NCBI GenBank assembly: GCA_024362935.1
Contig: JANCRA010000003.1
Location: forward strand, 1,981,501-2,045,500
From: Setophaga petechia
Taxonomy: Eukaryota; Chordata; Aves; Passeriformes; Parulidae
Direction of reading: 5' to 3'
DNA length: 64,000 bases
The notes beneath the pieces are model-generated. The model did not search any database. It had not been told where the DNA came from and worked only from the letters and a program-made list of their open reading frames with translations. The position numbers were made by a program, and so were the translations under genes. Shown here in pieces: positions 44,466 through 56,800 of this stretch (the first letter of the stretch is position 1; every line of letters begins with the position of its first letter).

Positions 44466-46631
44466 TATGTCCCAGGAAATGAGAGGAGTCATGAAGCACC
44501 ATTTGCATTTGGAAGAATTGACAAGGTTTTAAAATGTTGTCACAAGCCTAATGATGGTCTGGGTGAGTGCCTGCCTCTCTGAGTGCCTCAGCTGAGACTG
44601 GGACATCCTCCTTGGGATCCAGACATTGCCAGGTAGTAATAAATGACAAGGGCATCCTTTTCTTGCCAAGGAGAATGGGCCAAATTTCGAGTTCATGTGA
44701 TTTGGACAGAGTTTCTCTGACTTCAGCTGATCTGCTTGTTCATATCCCCATCCATGTAATATTCTCTTCCTGAAAAACAAACACAGGCACTCTCTGATGG
44801 CTAAATTGACTGGTGCAGTAATTGCTGGGAGGAAAAATTGTGTGTGGTTCCCTTCAATCCTCTCTTGTAAACTCACTTTTTTTGTAAATTCACCTTTCAT
44901 AAAGGAGAGCCACATGGGAACTGCCACCTGCACATGTTATCAACAAGATAACACTCTGCATTTTACATAACCCATTTCCCACCTTGAATGACTCAGAGAG
45001 TCACAGGGCTTGTTTCTAACTGCTATTTGGGAGCCAGTGTTAATTTCCCTGACCAATAATAAATCTGAATGCTCAAACCATGGAATGCAATTTTTTTCCC
45101 TGTGTCATCATTTAGCACCTTAATCAAGCACCAGCTTAGATAGATTTTAGCTTTCATGTGTTTATGCCCAATGTGCATGTAAAGAGCAATTCTATTTCCC
45201 CTTCCCAGCCTCTGGTTTGCTAAATGTAACAAAGCTGAGCTCTTCTGGACTCTTGTACAACCGTAACAGCATTCCTCTGCCCCACTGAGAATTTCCAAAC
45301 AGTGTTTAACCAGACTTTTTCCATCAGTATTTGTTTCTAAGGTATGTATTTGTATTTTCCCATCAGTATTTGTTTCTAAGCAGCAGCTTTCTATTCAACA
45401 AGGTAATTTTCTGTTATCAATGCAGGACAGAGCTCTGCAATGCAAAATACAATCTGATTTTTGCTGTTTAGGGGTGTCAAGATTACCCCTCTCCTTCCCT
45501 GTGGCATTCCCCTCCAACACTTCACCACTTGGTATCTTTGGCAAAGCTCAGTTGCTTTTTTATTTTCATTTTATGTTGCAAATTCCCATCTGCTCCTGGA
45601 GATCCTCTTAAAAATCTTGCATTAATCAAGGTTTCATGTGCTTTACTCATAATTTCTCTCATGGCACCATACCCATCACACCTTGACTCCAGGTACTTTA
45701 AGGGCTTTTCTGGCTGATTTTTTCCTTTGCAGAATTTAGTTCTGAACCTCAGTTCATCCTGCACAACAGAGACAGCCCCATTTCTCCCTAGAAGGCTTGA
45801 CTTACTCAAGTCTCTTGTGACTGGGGAGCTGTGGGAGTACCTCTGGCTAAATGGCAGGAGGAGAAATGTTTTCTCTTAATTTCCACTGTTGGTATAGTAT
45901 GTGAGTCATGGACGTGTGACTGCTGAGGGGAAAGTGGGTGGGAGAAAACACTTGAGATGAAGAGAGATTCTTGATTATATGATGATGTCAGAATTAAAAT
46001 TGAAGCTGATTTCCTGAAAGTCTGGTGTTCAAAAGAGACAGTAGTACTATCAGAATTTTACACTCCTTCAGGTTTTTTTAAGCTGGCACGTGAAAACTCA
46101 GAGTATGGGTTTTGAGAGTTTTACTCTCTGCAGTTCATCATATTTCTATATTTCATCTGGGAAAAGTGGTAAATTGTGTAGTTTTTGAGGGGAGAGAGGT
46201 GTGAAGGAGGTTTCCAGGACTTCAAGATTTCCAGATAGAAGGAATACAAGAGGTGATTCCCCAGGTAGGTTCTTCTAAGGAGGTCACAGCCCACCTCTTC
46301 CTAGCTGAGCACCTCAAATTTGCTGAATGCTGAGAAGTCAAGCTGATGTTCTGCTGCTAACTGTTCAGTAATTATGCTAAACCTGTGCCCAAAGTGAAAC
46401 TTTGTCACTCAGTGTAATGATTGTGTGGATGCTGGTTTCTCCCAGCAAGCATCTGTAGAATTAGGAGAAATGAAATTAGACCTCATGTCTAACTTGGCAA
46501 ATGAGGAATATTTTGTGTAAAGACATCTGCTATTGAAGTCACTCCACTGCCTGGATGGTACATACATTTTTTTTTGTTGTTTCTGGCACATCTACAAAAT
46601 GTTATAAGAATTTTTGATGGTACTGTACATC
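44466..46631. other. Intergenic, no gene recognised
   Basis: A short duplicated CATCAGTATTTGTTTCTAAG occurs near 45325 and 45361. Otherwise nothing supported. Confidence 0.5.
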
Positions 46632-47738
46632 ACAGACCTGTTGAAGTGAGTCCAGAGGAGACCACAAAGGTGCTGTGAGGAAAGGCTGGGAGAGCTGGGG
46701 CTGCCCAGCTTGGAAAAGACTCCACTGAGACCTGAGAGCCCCTTCCAGAACCTAAAGGGGCTCCAGAAGAGCTGGAGAGGGACTTTGGGCAAGGGTATGG
46801 AGTGACAGGACAAGTCTCGGGGCCTCTCACTGGTCAGAGTGACCCCGAGAAAACGTTGCAAAGTCTCTTTTTCCAGCTTGGTGGTCAAAGAAGGAGTCAG
46901 AACTCTTCAGTTCTCGGTCTCAAGGTTGTTTATTGTTCCTTATCTATAAAATTCTTTCTCCTGTCCAGCTGAGATCCACTCAGTAAGACAGTCCAGGCAC
47001 TCTGCCTGCCCTGGGGGAGTGTTATCTTTTTATACTAAAAACTACATATACAAGGTTTACAATTTTTTTATACTAAAGCTATGTATACAGTATTTACTTT
47101 CCAATACCTATCACCTATGTTAGACAGTGAGCTTCTACTCTAAACCAATCTAAATGTGCCACCATCACAGCAGAAGATGGAGGCCAAGAAGAAGGAGAAA
47201 GGCTGGACATGCCCAGATTCCTCCATCTTGCCCCCTGAACCCCCATTCTGAAAAGCCCCAAAATCTACTTTTTCACCTTGTGACAAATTCACTATCATTC
47301 TACTTAAACTTTTGTGGCTTGTAATTCTTCATATAAGGTTGGTAATTGTTTTTTCCAAGGGTTAAATCAAAGGCTCAGTGGCCTTGGGCTCTGTGCCAAG
47401 GTCTCTGAGCCCCCTGACAGGGTCTCCAGTCCTCCAGGGCAGCCAGAGGAATTTCCTGGCTTCCCACAGACAAGAGGGAATGGGTTACCACTGTCAGAAG
47501 GCAGGGTTAGGTGGGATATTGGGGGAGAATTCTTTGTTCTGAGGGTGCTGAGACCCTGGCACAGGGTGCCCAGAAAAGCTGTGGCTGCTCAATCCCTGAA
47601 GGTGTCCAAGGCCAGGTTGGATGGGGCTTGGAGCAGCCTGGGATGGTGGAAGGTGTCCCTGTTGATGACAGGGTGCTGAAACTAGACAAGCTTTAAAGTT
47701 CCTTCCAACCCAAACCATTCTGGGACTCTATAATTCTG
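46632..47738 (+). mobile_element. CR1 3' region split by an LTR
   Basis: The left part (46632-46814) reads GTCCAGAGGAGACCACAAAG, GAGCTGGGGCTGCCCAGCTT, AGCTGGAGAGGGACTTTGGG and TGACAGGACAAG. It resumes at 47469 with GACAAGAGGGAATGGGTTAC and continues through GGTTGGATGGGGCTTGGAGC to CCAACCCAAACCATTCTGGG. The order matches one continuous CR1. Confidence 0.92.
46815..47468 (-). mobile_element. Solo LTR family A inside CR1
   Basis: 654 bp with exact 6-bp target duplication GACAAG at 46809-46814 and 47469-47474. On the minus strand it begins TGTGGGAAGCCAGG, has GTATAAAAAGATAAC and then AATAAACAACC, and ends CCCGAGA (CA expected). It is the second copy of the LTR in JKAMP intron 3. It contains a short internal duplication of the TTTTTATACTAAA-type segment near 47025-47080. 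Confidence 0.92.
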
Positions 47739-48260
47739 TCATTTTTAGACCAGTCTGGGGTACTTTATATCACTGTATCTAAATTAGAGGGCTGTGCAAA
47801 AGAAGTAAAGAGGTAACTAAATCCTCTTTACAGCTCCCTCATAAAGGGAAGTGTGTGCAGGGGGACCTTGGTGTGAATGACAATCAGCTTTGCAGGATTG
47901 AATTATTTTTTCAGCTAAAACAAAGAGACTCATGAGGGGGCATAAATTGCAGCCTTGAGGCTGAACCTCTTTAATATTCAATGAACAGGGGAAATGAGTC
48001 TGACTTGCTGGTGGAGGGGCAGGCAGGAGGGAAAAGGAATGAAAGCATGTCAGCATAGGTGTCCGTGGTCTTTTTGTTTCCTTAGACAGACTTATGTAGC
48101 TCTTTCCATCCTCAATCCTGCCCCTGGTGCCTGCAGCATCTCCAGTGCTTTGGCTGGATGCAGCAGGAGTGAAAGGGGCAATGCAGAGATGAGCATGTCC
48201 CAGCTGTGGAGGGATTGCCAGAATGCTGAACAGAACAGGGAGTGCACAGGTAACTGACCT

Positions 48261-48334
48261 GCCCTGCACAATCCTGCTGGTGTCCCCAGATTATCACTGT
48301 GCCCTGCACACTCCTGCTGGTGTCCCCAGATTAT
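48261..48334. repeat. Tandem duplication, 40-bp period
   Basis: GCCCTGCACA.TCCTGCTGGT followed by GTCCCCAGATTAT occurs at 48261 and 48301. Confidence 0.92.
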
Positions 48335-48484
48335 AAATCTGACATACCCGTGGATTTAGAGCTCTTTCCAGGGAAGCTGCAGAGGTGGCAGCCACTTGGA
48401 TCAGATGCTGACCAGAAGAGAGCTCCAGCACACAGTGACCTGGCTCTTCCCCTGTGAGCAGATGTTCCAGGTTGCAATGCAAGA

Positions 48485-49112
48485 TGTATTCTATTACCAT
48501 CTGCATGGCAGATTATCTTTTGTCAGTAGGCAGTTTGCCTTATCTCTCTCTGAGTGCTCACAATCACTCCTCCCTCTGGGGGGACATCTGCTGATAACAG
48601 CTATTGAATGTCCCTGCATGGCTGATAAGAGCTACAGCATCCCATTGGGAGATGTGAGCCCAGAGGGAGGAGCCAAGCATTCCTGCCTGGATATAATCTG
48701 GAGATCCTGGAATAACTGCACAGTTTCTGCACTGGATTTCCCAGAGGAACAGCAGCTGTGTCTTCTTCCACTGAACCTTCAGAGGATGGCTACACCCTTC
48801 TCTGCAGGACCTCTGCTCCAGCAGAACCACCCCTGACACTGCAGGAGAGCTGCAGCCACAATTCCAATGGGACTGCCACCAACACCCTGACCCACAGGGT
48901 GTCAGGCTGGGTTCTGACTCTGTCAGTGTTCTTCTAGTGTACTGCATTGTTTATTTTATCATTTTATTTTTTTTCTTCCCTATTGAAGAACTGTTATTTC
49001 CTGCTCCCATATTTTTGCCTGAGAGCCCCTTAATTTAAAATTTACAGAAATTCAGAGGGGTGGGGAGGGTCCTGCCTTCCTTAGCACACTCCTGTCTTTC
49101 CAAACCAAGACA
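48485..49112 (+). mobile_element. Solo LTR family F
   Basis: A TATA-like GGATATAATCTGG lies near 48690, then the block shared with 25208-25615, and the 3' terminus CTTTCCAAACCAAGACA at 49112. The AATAAA of the other copy is mutated here to ATTGAA. The left edge (TGTATTCTATTACC) is a guess; no convincing target duplication. Confidence 0.65.
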
Positions 49113-52100
49113 GCAGACAGCAAAGACAAGAAAATGAGCAGACAAATGAGAGAAGCAGGACAAGCCCATTTACCTACTTAGAATCCACTCCCTTTTCCCT
49201 GTGGACAAGGGTCCCCACTCTCAGCATCTTTCTCCTGTTCTGTCAGAGAGGGCTCTGCCCTTCTCTCCTGCACAGGTGCTGAGCACCAAGGAAGCCTGGC
49301 AGCAATGAGCAGAGCCCTCTCCTCCTCCTGCTCCAGGCACTGCAGCTTTTGACTCCTGTCAGTGGCCACATCTCACCCTGACCCAAATGCCACATCTCCT
49401 GCAGTGCTGCATGTTCCAGCCAGGCTCCCTGGTGCCAGAAGCCTCATCCACCCATTCCTGGCATCCCAGGAAACCCTCACAACACTGATGGAGCAGCTTT
49501 TAATCCTCTGCCTAAGAAAAGGATGTATTAAGAGGAGTCAGGAAGAAATACATCACCTTTGGTATTCTCAAAGCTGCTCTGGGCAAACACTGGGCTTGCC
49601 ACAAATTTCCCTGGCCCATATGGAGAGGGAAAGGCTGGTAGGATCACAGCTGACTGATTTGTAACCCACCAGGACAGGGATGGGAGCCAGCTGCCATCTG
49701 AAAGCAAGCAGGGAGACGGCAAAAGCTATGGGGGAGCAAACACATTCTCTTTAAATGGATTAGCTGCTCACAGAATATTAGAACATTCTTATCTCCTCCC
49801 AGTTACAGGGCTTTCCTGGCACTCATGTGTTTTATGATCCCACTCTCACTAGATAAGTACTAAAGAGCAGAAGGAGCATGAAAGAGATCAGTAACAGAGG
49901 CAAATACAACTTGTAGAGGAGTGGAATGCTGCTGAAGCACCAAGAACCAGGGAATCAAAACCAGTGACCTTAGAGAATATTCACATTTCACATGAAATAC
50001 CAATGCAGTAATTATTTCAAGGCACAGGAGCAGACATTTAAGTGACATAAAGCTCTGACAAACTTTTAAGTAGTCATTGAGTCCCTACTTAACAGGCAGC
50101 AGTTTAGGAGCAGGGTTCTAAAGTTTCTGCAAGGTACAAGAGAAACCATGGAGAAGATATTTTAAAGTCACAGAGGATGAGAAAAGACTCATATAAGTAT
50201 TCTGACAAGGTTTTGTCACCTGTCAGCATGGCACTCCTGATTTGATACCCCAAGTCAGAGTTAAATTACTTTCAGTTCCAATTAGCCCAGTCATTTGGGC
50301 TGGCTTTCACAGCTCAGCCCAGCAGGAGGACTTGTTATCTTCCTTGAAAAACAGCATCATGTTGAGCAGATCAAAAGTTTTATTTACATTACCCAGCCAG
50401 CTCCCAGCCATGGAAAGGTCTGGTCTGTACCTGTGCCTGCCTCTAAATAAGCCTGTGGCATTCACCCTGGAGAGCTCTCAGCTTCCTCTCCAGAAAGGGA
50501 ACATCAGCACCACAAACCATGCAGAGATGAGGAGGGAGGCTGAGCCCAGAACAGGAATTTGGCACAGACCTTCCTCCAACCACCTGAACAACCTCCCTTG
50601 GCTGGGAGGGTCCTCAAAACACCCCTCACTGCCTTATCTCATTAAAGCAGCCTTGGAAGCAGGTAGAAAAGCAGATCCCTGAATCAGTGGTGATTTGTTG
50701 TGCAGGTTCCTCACCCAAGGAACAATTTGTAGATAAATGAATGGTTTAACACCATCCCCTGGATTTTGCCCAGACAGAGTGGGCTACTTCCCAGGTTTCA
50801 CCTGCCTAGAAACACCCACAGGTTTGCTGCTTTTACCAGTCAAGCTTTCCCACTGCTGTTTTTTACCTTACAAATGAAAGTTAGAAGCCAAAGGGTTTCA
50901 CAGCCTGTGTATGTCAGAGCGCAGCTCATGAATGTGTTATGCTGCTGACTTCAGCCATCTACTGTAATCACACTAAAATATTTTAACATTCTGCTGTCTT
51001 CAGACATCTACAGTAATCACACTAAAGCATTTTAACAAGTACAGCTCAGTGTTGATTATTTCCCCCAAACTTGTTTGAAAACAAAAAATATGGATGTCCA
51101 ACTCCTCTGCAAGGTGCTGCTCTATGAGTGAGACAGGGACACTGAGGGTGCCACCAACCTTCACTCCCCATATGCACAGGGACTCTGTTATTGCAAAGTG
51201 TGTAGCAGGACCAGGAATTAGCAGAGTTTGGCTTTCTCCAAGCTTCCATGTCCAAAGGTAGCACAGAAAGTGCTGCTGTGATCCCAGTAAGGGGAGGGTG
51301 GCCACGAGCAGCATCAGCAATTCAAACCCTGCCTGAAACCCCCTGCTTCTCCCACATCCCAGTGTGGGATTCCCAGTTGGTCCCACCCACCAGGTTAAGC
51401 CACCCCAGTGCTCTTGCAGGCTCTTACTGCCAAATATATGGAGAGTCAGAGCAGCTCTGAGCATGTTGGGAAGTTTGTTTGGTAAGGTGGGATGTGAGAA
51501 AAGGATGTGGGTTTGAGAGGTGTGTGTGCAGGGGTACAGTCAGGATGATTGAGGGCTGGGACTGGGGTCTGAGAGAGGGTGATGCTGGGGAGACAAGAAT
51601 GGGAATCTTGGTCTCTATTGGTTTAAGCTATTGAGAATAGTTATACTCTTCCAGAAGGTTCATTTTGCTTTATTTCTAAATATGCAGGATATGTAGCTTT
51701 TAAATTGTGCATAGAGTTCAGCATTGCAAAAGGCCAGTCTTGGATATTACTGCTCTGGGGGTGTGAGGGAAAAACACATTTATGGGACCAGGGGGATGGG
51801 ACACTAAATGGGCTCATTTCAAAATCAATGTGTTGGGCCCACACACTCATCTTGTAAGTAATAAGAATTCTGGTGGTGAATCTTAATCTTTAGGGTTGCT
51901 TTGTATGGTCTGCACTCCCTTCCTCAGAGACACAGGGAACTTCACAGCAGATAAAAATGGGGATCCCTGTTGAATTTTAACTTCTGGCTGCAAATTGCAC
52001 CTGCTAAACATACCTCACTTGATCAAAAGCAATATATGTTCTTTTAAGACATTCAGTTTCTCATTGAGGAAAAATGTTCCCATCTAGATGCTGGTGACAT

Positions 52101-53094
52101 TTAAAACCCAACCTAGCATTTTAACATTTAGATATAAAGCTTAAAGGAAAATAAGGGTATTTGAGACTTATCACAAGAATTAACTAGTCCACATCCACAC
52201 CAATGTTTCTACCAACTCCTTATGTGCATTTGGGCTTTACATTTAGATACAAACAGAACTGCAGCCTGGCTTTGGACAGGTGTCACTGTGGCCATGTGGA
52301 ACCGAGACAAAGGTGAATTAATGAGTAAGTCTAAGGAAAGATTCAAATTTCCAAAGTTGGGATAAGTATTTAAAAATCTTTGTATAAAAATTAATTCCTC
52401 ATAAAACATTTGTGATTGAAAAAGAGAAAATCAGCAATTTGGCTGAAGATATTTTGATGTTCATATTTTAATATGAAAAAAATTCCACAGGTGTGTTCCA
52501 CAAATGGGCAAATCAAGCACTTAACCAATTGCTTGTTTTGAAGCACTTTGGATAATGTTCAACAGCTGCTTCTCTCCTCTGATGGTTTTCAAACACCAAA
52601 TTCCAATTTTTAAAAACTTCACCTTTGAACCAGAATAAATGCTTGTTTCAGCTCTCAGCCTCTGGATTCGACATTGATTCTGTCTAAAGCAGATTTCAGA
52701 TAACAGTTTGGGTAAGAGAGCAGTTGGTGATAAGGAAACTGAAGAGCCCTTTGTGCTGTGCTGACACCTCCACACTGTGCTGCTCGTGGTTTGCACAGTG
52801 AGCAAATGGAGGAAGAGACCCTGGTTCATGTACCTGATATTTGCTACACCACCAACAAAAATAAACAACCTGTGTGCAGAGATCTTCCTTTTATACCAAG
52901 GAAGGTCATCAAGATGTAAAAATATTAGATGAGGTACTTACTCTAGTTAGGTACTACTCGTTGGACTGCACCATGATGTAAGGGCAAAGTGTGTGCTGAT
53001 GTTCAGAGGAGAGAGAAAGAGGGAATATGCTCTTATTTACACAGTGTGTGTCCAGTGCCCCAATGTCAAGGTAACCCCAGTGGTGACAAGAAAG
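49113..53094. other. Intergenic, no gene recognised
   Basis: Four kilobases up to the RTN1 3' end without supported genes. A 49-bp tandem duplication lies at 50949-51037. Confidence 0.5.
50949..51037. repeat. Tandem duplication, 49-bp period
   Basis: CTTCAGCCATCTACTGTAAT at 50949 recurs as CTTCAGACATCTACAGTAAT at 50998, each followed by CACACTAAA..ATTTTAACA. Confidence 0.9.
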
Positions 53095-53882
53095 AGAACT
53101 TTTACATTTAGTAACATTTATTTCTGCATTCGGTATCAAGTACATAAGTGCAAATATTCAGAGTCCATAATTAAGTCCATTAGGAACTACAGAGAATGTA
53201 ATACAAATTGTAATAAATTGAACATGCTGGAACTTTCCAGTTACCATACATGTAAATCAGCCTGTCAATCCTTTACGACAAAAGTACTGGGTTTTGTTTT
53301 CTTTTTTTCTTTTTTTCTTTTTTTTTTTGAGTTATACAAAACTGATTACCATAAGTACTGATTACTGTTTATTTTATTTGTGCTGGAAAACACTAAAACA
53401 TCAGTCTACAATTCTATATAGTTAATAAAGATGAATCCAACCAGCAACCCAGTGACGTAGAAGCAATTTTAACTATTGCATCAAGTGCGCTAAGCAGGAA
53501 AGCCCCTAGCCACATGTAACATTAAAAGTTATAGAAGCAATGCCAATAGAAGAAGGAAAAACACTAAAAAAAAAAAATTAAATAAAGAGGTCAATATTAT
53601 TTAGGCTCTCACCATCATGCACTTTATAAGCAACACAAAAAAACACATCTAGTACACTTTTCTCTTTACTATACTTTAGTGCTTGACACAAGTGATTGCA
53701 AATATTCTAAGTGCAGAAGCAGCAGGGGAAAAGCACTGCTTCTGAGTTTTATGTTTCTAAGATTATGGTGTCAAGAAAAAAAAAGAATGATAAATTTGCA
53801 GTAAAGTGTAAGAACAGAGCTGTTTTCACTCCAGATTTCCCCATTATGCATTACTGTAGTCGATGAATTCTTGATGTCTGCT
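53095..53882 (-). other. RTN1: RTN1 3' UTR (predicted)
   Basis: AT-rich unique sequence after the RTN1 stop codon. It contains an A-rich run (T-rich on plus, 53300-53328) and minus-strand AATAAA signals at 53368-53378 and, furthest downstream, at 53117-53122, taken as the end. Confidence 0.55.
53117..53122 (-). terminator. RTN1: Candidate distal poly(A) signal of RTN1
   Basis: Minus-strand AATAAA about 760 bp past the stop codon; the most distal one in the AT-rich stretch. Confidence 0.45.
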
Positions 53883-56800
53883 TTACTCTGCCTTTCTCTT
53901 AGCACCTGGGATTTTAGCTTGAATCCTAAAAAATAAAGAAGAAAAAGGATTATATGGTGAGGCAGTTCTTCCATTCCAGTGGTTCCCCACTTGGACTCTT
54001 TTCCAGGGATAATCTCTAGTCCATGCTCAGTGTGTTGTCTCAACGGGTGAATTAAAGTGACATAAGAAACAGAAGTGATGCCCATCAGGTGTTCTTACAG
54101 GCCTGGTTTTTGGTGGTTCATGTACTCTAGGGATATGCTCAGTGATATTCTCCCCCCAGCATTATTTCTCCATGGTCTATTGTCTATAGAAAGCCAGGAA
54201 TAGAGTCTAAAAATAGAATTTTGAGAAGAAAATTTCAAAATTTCACCCAGGTTTTCTGCCTGTTCCATGGGGATTAGAAACACTGAAGATCACGGTGCTT
54301 CCAGGTATTTGCTTTCTGTGACAGGGTGGTATCCCAATTCCCACTTTGGCCATTAATGCTATCAGCTCATGCAAAAAACCAGGCTTGCAGTGGTCAGTGG
54401 GGAAGAGAAGGAACTCATTCCTTCCTGTTCGTCCTGGCCAGGTCCCATTGTGGACACCAGTCTGTGACTGGGCTGCTCTGCCCACAGTCCCCCCAAACAG
54501 CAGGGGAGGGGACAGAAGGACAGAGTGCCTTGGTCTGCACTCAGCTGGGAGGGTTTCTCCAGGCATCTCAACCTCTCTGGGAGGACAGCACTGACAGGAC
54601 ACAGTGTCCCCAGGGCCACCCAGGTCCCAGCCACCCCCGAGGGCATCACAACCTCCCACAGTTGGCTGCTGAACTCACTTTGCCACGACCGTGTTTATGT
54701 GGGTCCGCACCAGCCCCAAGTATTGATCAATCTGTGCCTGCAAAGAGCAAGAGGAGACCAAGTCAAGGAGGCAAGAGCCAGGCAGAGGCACCCCAAATGC
54801 ACCCCTGCAGCCAGACCTACCTGGTACTTGTCATATACAACGGGGAGAGTAAACATAGACACCACAGCTGAGGAGAAAAGGAGCACAGTGTTATGTTCTG
54901 CAGATCAGATTCCCCCAGAGGAGAGACCTACTTTGGTGGCAAACACATTATCGTGCCACTTGGTCAGCTGATCCACCAGAGAGCTTTTTATTAAAAATGC
55001 ACTTTGCTCAAGCCTCCCAAATATGGAATTCCCCACTGCTCTGGGACTGGGAGCTGCACAAAACCATAAACTGCAAAGTAGCTCTAGCAGGAGGGACAGC
55101 ATAACAGAGCAATTAATATTTACGGGGAAGGGAAATTAATGTTGGTGGTTTAACTGAGGGGAAGGCAGGCCAGGGATAGGCTGTTTTGTCTAAGTTGAAA
55201 TCTGGAGGGAGTTCAAGTTAAAAATAGATTTTTAAAAGAAATGTTGATTTTTACCCATTATCAGAAGAGTCAGGCCATTGAAGAGGGCTCCCACGTAAGT
55301 CAGCAGCCACATTAGTACTGCAAACTGAATTAAAGATGGATCATTACATCACCTTCAGCACCAGCATAAGAAGAAAATAGTTTGCTTAACTAGCTAATAT
55401 AACAGCACATTAGCCTTTTTTATTGTGGAAGAGAGTGGTTAAGGCACATCAGGAACGAGGTAGTTTTTCTAGGTGTATTAACCCCATTCTCTGTTCTGCT
55501 TCTCACCCTCTTAGCTCAGCTTTCATGTTTTAGGGCTTAAATTTCATCCATGTAGAACTCTGCATTGAGAATGGCATGGGCAGATTTCTGCATCCAATTT
55601 TTATGATGGCAGGGGTCACCCCAAACAGGTTAAACAGAGTCCTGAAGTGGTAATCCCAGGACTGATAACACTTGAGGCCGAAAGATGGATACATTTTCCT
55701 AAAATTCTTTACTAATTTAGGAGCCTAACCTATGTCTGCTCGCTTAATGATCTTCCCTTTGCTCTAAAGGACACCTGCTCAAGTATAAGGCTAAAAATCA
55801 ATAGTTATTTCAGCAGGGAGTGAAAGATGATCTTCTTCCATAGCAGGTAATGCCACCAGATGAAATCCAGATTAACAGAGGGGACCATTATTTTATAACA
55901 AAGCAATAGAAAGCAAATTACTGGGATGATTCTAGAACTGAGGTGGAGCTAAGCTATTTCTGCAAAATTTTACATACTGTATTACCTATCAATACATTCA
56001 AATGCCAAACCTCTACAGTGCTGGCAATGGTTTTTAAATCAAAAAGCAGAGCAACTTTCATATTTGGAGCTACACAAAACTAGGTTTCATGACAACCCTG
56101 TCAACAGGGGAAGCAGCTCTTTGAAATGTAGATTTATCCTCTAGAGAGGGGTTAAAAATATTTAAAGCAATCCTACTTTTAAAGAATCCACAAGGTCCTG
56201 AACGAGAAAGAGTCTCCTCAGCTCTTTGACTGTGCTGTTGACGTATAGCTGGAGACAATCTGTGTATTTCTGGATCTGGTCCTGTGAAAGATTCATCTCC
56301 ATCTCCAAGTAGGCTCTGCCAGAAACACAGGTCCCGTTACAAACCTGGGAAATTTCCCCTGCTGTTCACACTCAAACCCATCCAACCCATCATTCCCTCC
56401 TTCCCAGACCTCATTTCTTTGTGCTGGAGCAATGAGCTCCCCTCCCTGCAGGTCCAGGGACAAGAGCACACCCTCCTCACCCTGCATGACCAGAGCATCA
56501 TCTCTCTGGGTGATGCTGAGCTGGGGCTGTTCACCTCCAGCCTCACCCTCTTCCCACACAGAGCCTGGTCTTGATGGGATTTCTCTCTTTTTCTCACCCA
56601 AATAGGGATACAAATCTGACCTGGGAGTTTTCCCCACAAATTTCTGTGCTGCTCTCTGAGCTATGCAGCCTCATCCTGAGTCACTGCTCAGAATTGACCC
56701 AAGTGAAGCAGGAGGAGCAGCAACCCAACAAGATTTTTTTCAGTATGTGAGTGTCTGTAACCACACCAGTTCCATGACCTGGTTTACCAATTGGTGGGCA

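Noticed and set aside
54326..54871. 181-codon plus-strand frame
   Set aside because: Antisense to two verified RTN1 exons and their introns.
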